A stretch of DNA of 64,000 nt from Hyphomicrobiales bacterium (GTDB taxonomy: Bacteria > Pseudomonadota > Alphaproteobacteria > Rhizobiales > Rhodobiaceae), in NCBI GenBank assembly GCA_002869065.1, contig PKTR01000001.1, positions 795,783 through 859,782 on the forward strand, written 5' to 3'. The stretch's first letter is position 1. Each line of letters starts with the position of its first letter. Under the pieces are notes generated by a model. That model had not been told where the DNA came from and did no database searches. It saw nothing but the letters and a program-made list of their open reading frames with translations. Shown here in pieces: positions 63,354-64,000 of this stretch. Made by a program: the position numbers and the translations under genes.

Positions 63354-64000
63354 TTAGTTCTTCTTGGCGTTCCCCGACATTCCGGACATGCCGCCCATGC
63401 CCGACATACCGGACATGCCGCCCATGCCAGACATGCCGCCCATGCCAGACATACCGCTCATGCCGCCCATGCCGGACATGCCGCCCATACCGGACATTCC
63501 GCTCATGCCGCCCATGCCCGACATGCCGCCCATGCCGGACATTCCCGACATGCCGCCCATACCGGACATGCCGCTCATGCCACCCATGCCGGACATGCCG
63601 CTCTGGCCGTAGGTCCACTGGGTGCAGACCCAGCCGCCACCCTTGCCAGCCATACCGCTCATGCCGCCCATGCCGGACATACCAGACATGCCGCCCATGC
63701 CGGACATACCAGACATGCCGCCCATGCCGGACATACCAGACATGCCACCCATGCCGGACATTCCGCCCATGCCGGACATTCCGCCCATGCCGGACATTCC
63801 GCCCATGCCGCTCATGCCGGACATGCCACCCATGCCGGACATTCCGCCCATGCCAGACATGCCACCCATGCCGGACATTCCGCCCATGCCGGACATACCA
63901 GACATGCCACCCATGCCGGACATACCAGACATGCCGCCCATGCCGGACATACCAGACATGCCACCCATGCCGGACATTCCGCCCATGCCGGACATTCCGC
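63354..64000 (-). CDS. Met-Ser-Gly repeat protein (partial, 5' end off window)
   Basis: At least 213 residues; the frame runs off the right edge, so start and signal peptide are unseen. Nearly the whole sequence is tandem MSGMGG units with extra MSG triplets, so about one residue in three is Met. One non-repeat segment (GKGGGWVCTQWTYGQ, roughly 100 residues from the visible C-terminus) has Trp, Tyr and one Cys. The C-terminus is SGNAKKN. It opens a minus-strand operon with pentaheme cytochrome and molybdoenzyme genes downstream. No family is known to me. Possible roles: sacrificial Met pool against oxidants, soft-metal (copper) binding, or a structural polymer. It has no His or acidic residues as in copper-binding Met motifs. 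Confidence 0.85.
   Translation of the reverse strand, partial: GMSGMGGMSGMGGMSGMSGMGGMSGMSGMGGMSGMSGMGGMSGMGGMSGMGGMSGMGGMSGMSGMGGMSGMGGMSGMGGMSGMGGMSGMSGMGGMSGMSGMGGMSGMSGMGGMSGMAGKGGGWVCTQWTYGQSGMSGMGGMSGMSGMGGMSGMSGMGGMSGMGGMSGMSGMGGMSGMGGMSGMSGMGGMSGMGGMSGMSGMGGMSGMSGNAKKN
63370..64000. repeat. coding tandem repeat of 18-bp units
   Basis: The DNA is made of near-identical units such as CCGGACATGCCGCCCATG (plus strand), with 9-bp half-units inserted, all in frame with the Met-repeat gene. Only third-position variants (for example GGCATT/GGACAT type changes) break the identity. Such arrays change copy number by slippage or recombination, in steps that keep the reading frame. Confidence 0.95.

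Noticed and set aside
63364..63612. Pro/Met/Asp-repeat frame on the plus strand
   Set aside because: It is the mirror of the Met-Ser-Gly repeat; the minus frame continues through the whole array and lies in the operon, while the plus frame stops in the middle.
63370..64000. CRISPR array
   Set aside because: The repeats are contiguous 9/18-bp coding units without unique spacers and there are no cas genes.

Overview
The window is a chromosomal segment of a high-GC alphaproteobacterium, most likely of the order Hyphomicrobiales (Rhizobiales). The evidence is the gene set: a double cold-shock-domain protein, an NDUFS4-like complex I subunit, a TAG-free mttB-type corrinoid operon, a fused cysN-cysC gene, a Tgt with a degenerate zinc site, and tRNA genes with encoded CCA ends. 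I cannot name the genus. Positions 1-16073 are the end of an integrated mobile element. A full-length tyrosine integrase (14842-15975) points away from tRNA-Arg(UCU) at 16073-16149, whose 3' end faces the element. Behind it lie a GIY-YIG protein, an M48 membrane protease, a TraG/VirD4 coupling ATPase, a palindromic oriT-like site and a MobA/MobL (MOBQ) relaxase, followed by an ArdA antirestriction operon. Further left is cargo of unknown function: a membrane protein with a soluble partner, two more tyrosine recombinases (one FimB-sized, next to 15-bp inverted repeats), a structured leader with tiny ORFs, an ADP-ribosyltransferase-like protein beside a small membrane protein, and two broken genes (HNH nuclease and SH3 protein). 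The other end of the element is not in the window. Positions 16200-53400 are mostly ordinary core genome: tRNA-Pro and tRNA-Glu, a sirtuin, glyoxalase, a secreted serralysin-type RTX protease, nucleotide-sugar genes (galE, galU, a UDP-glucuronate-type epimerase), cysNC and cysQ, a fadB-like beta-oxidation enzyme, queA-tgt, two cyclophilins, coaD, gyrA, marC, an RND efflux pair and a cation diffusion facilitator. Inside it, 22397-29090 is a corrinoid methyl-transfer operon: corrinoid protein, DUF1638 protein, small virulence-factor-domain protein, methyltetrahydrofolate methyltransferase, RACo-type ferredoxin/ASKHA reactivator, and a non-pyrrolysine MttB-family methyltransferase. Together they would move a methyl group from an unidentified quaternary or tertiary amine to tetrahydrofolate. 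Positions 53413-64000 look like one long minus-strand respiratory and regulatory locus. Starting beyond the right edge it encodes a protein built almost wholly of Met-Ser-Gly-Met-Gly-Gly repeats, a periplasmic pentaheme cytochrome c, a Tat-exported DMSO-reductase-family molybdoenzyme, its four-cluster ferredoxin subunit, a TorD-type chaperone, a polyferredoxin, an unknown protein, and a two-component system whose sensor carries a c-type heme motif and whose regulator is a sigma-54 activator. A Met-repeat protein coupled to a molybdenum oxo-reductase is the most unusual thing in the window. My working hypothesis is a periplasmic oxidant-scavenging or methionine-sulfoxide cycle, analogous in logic to MrpX/YedY but built from unrelated enzymes.
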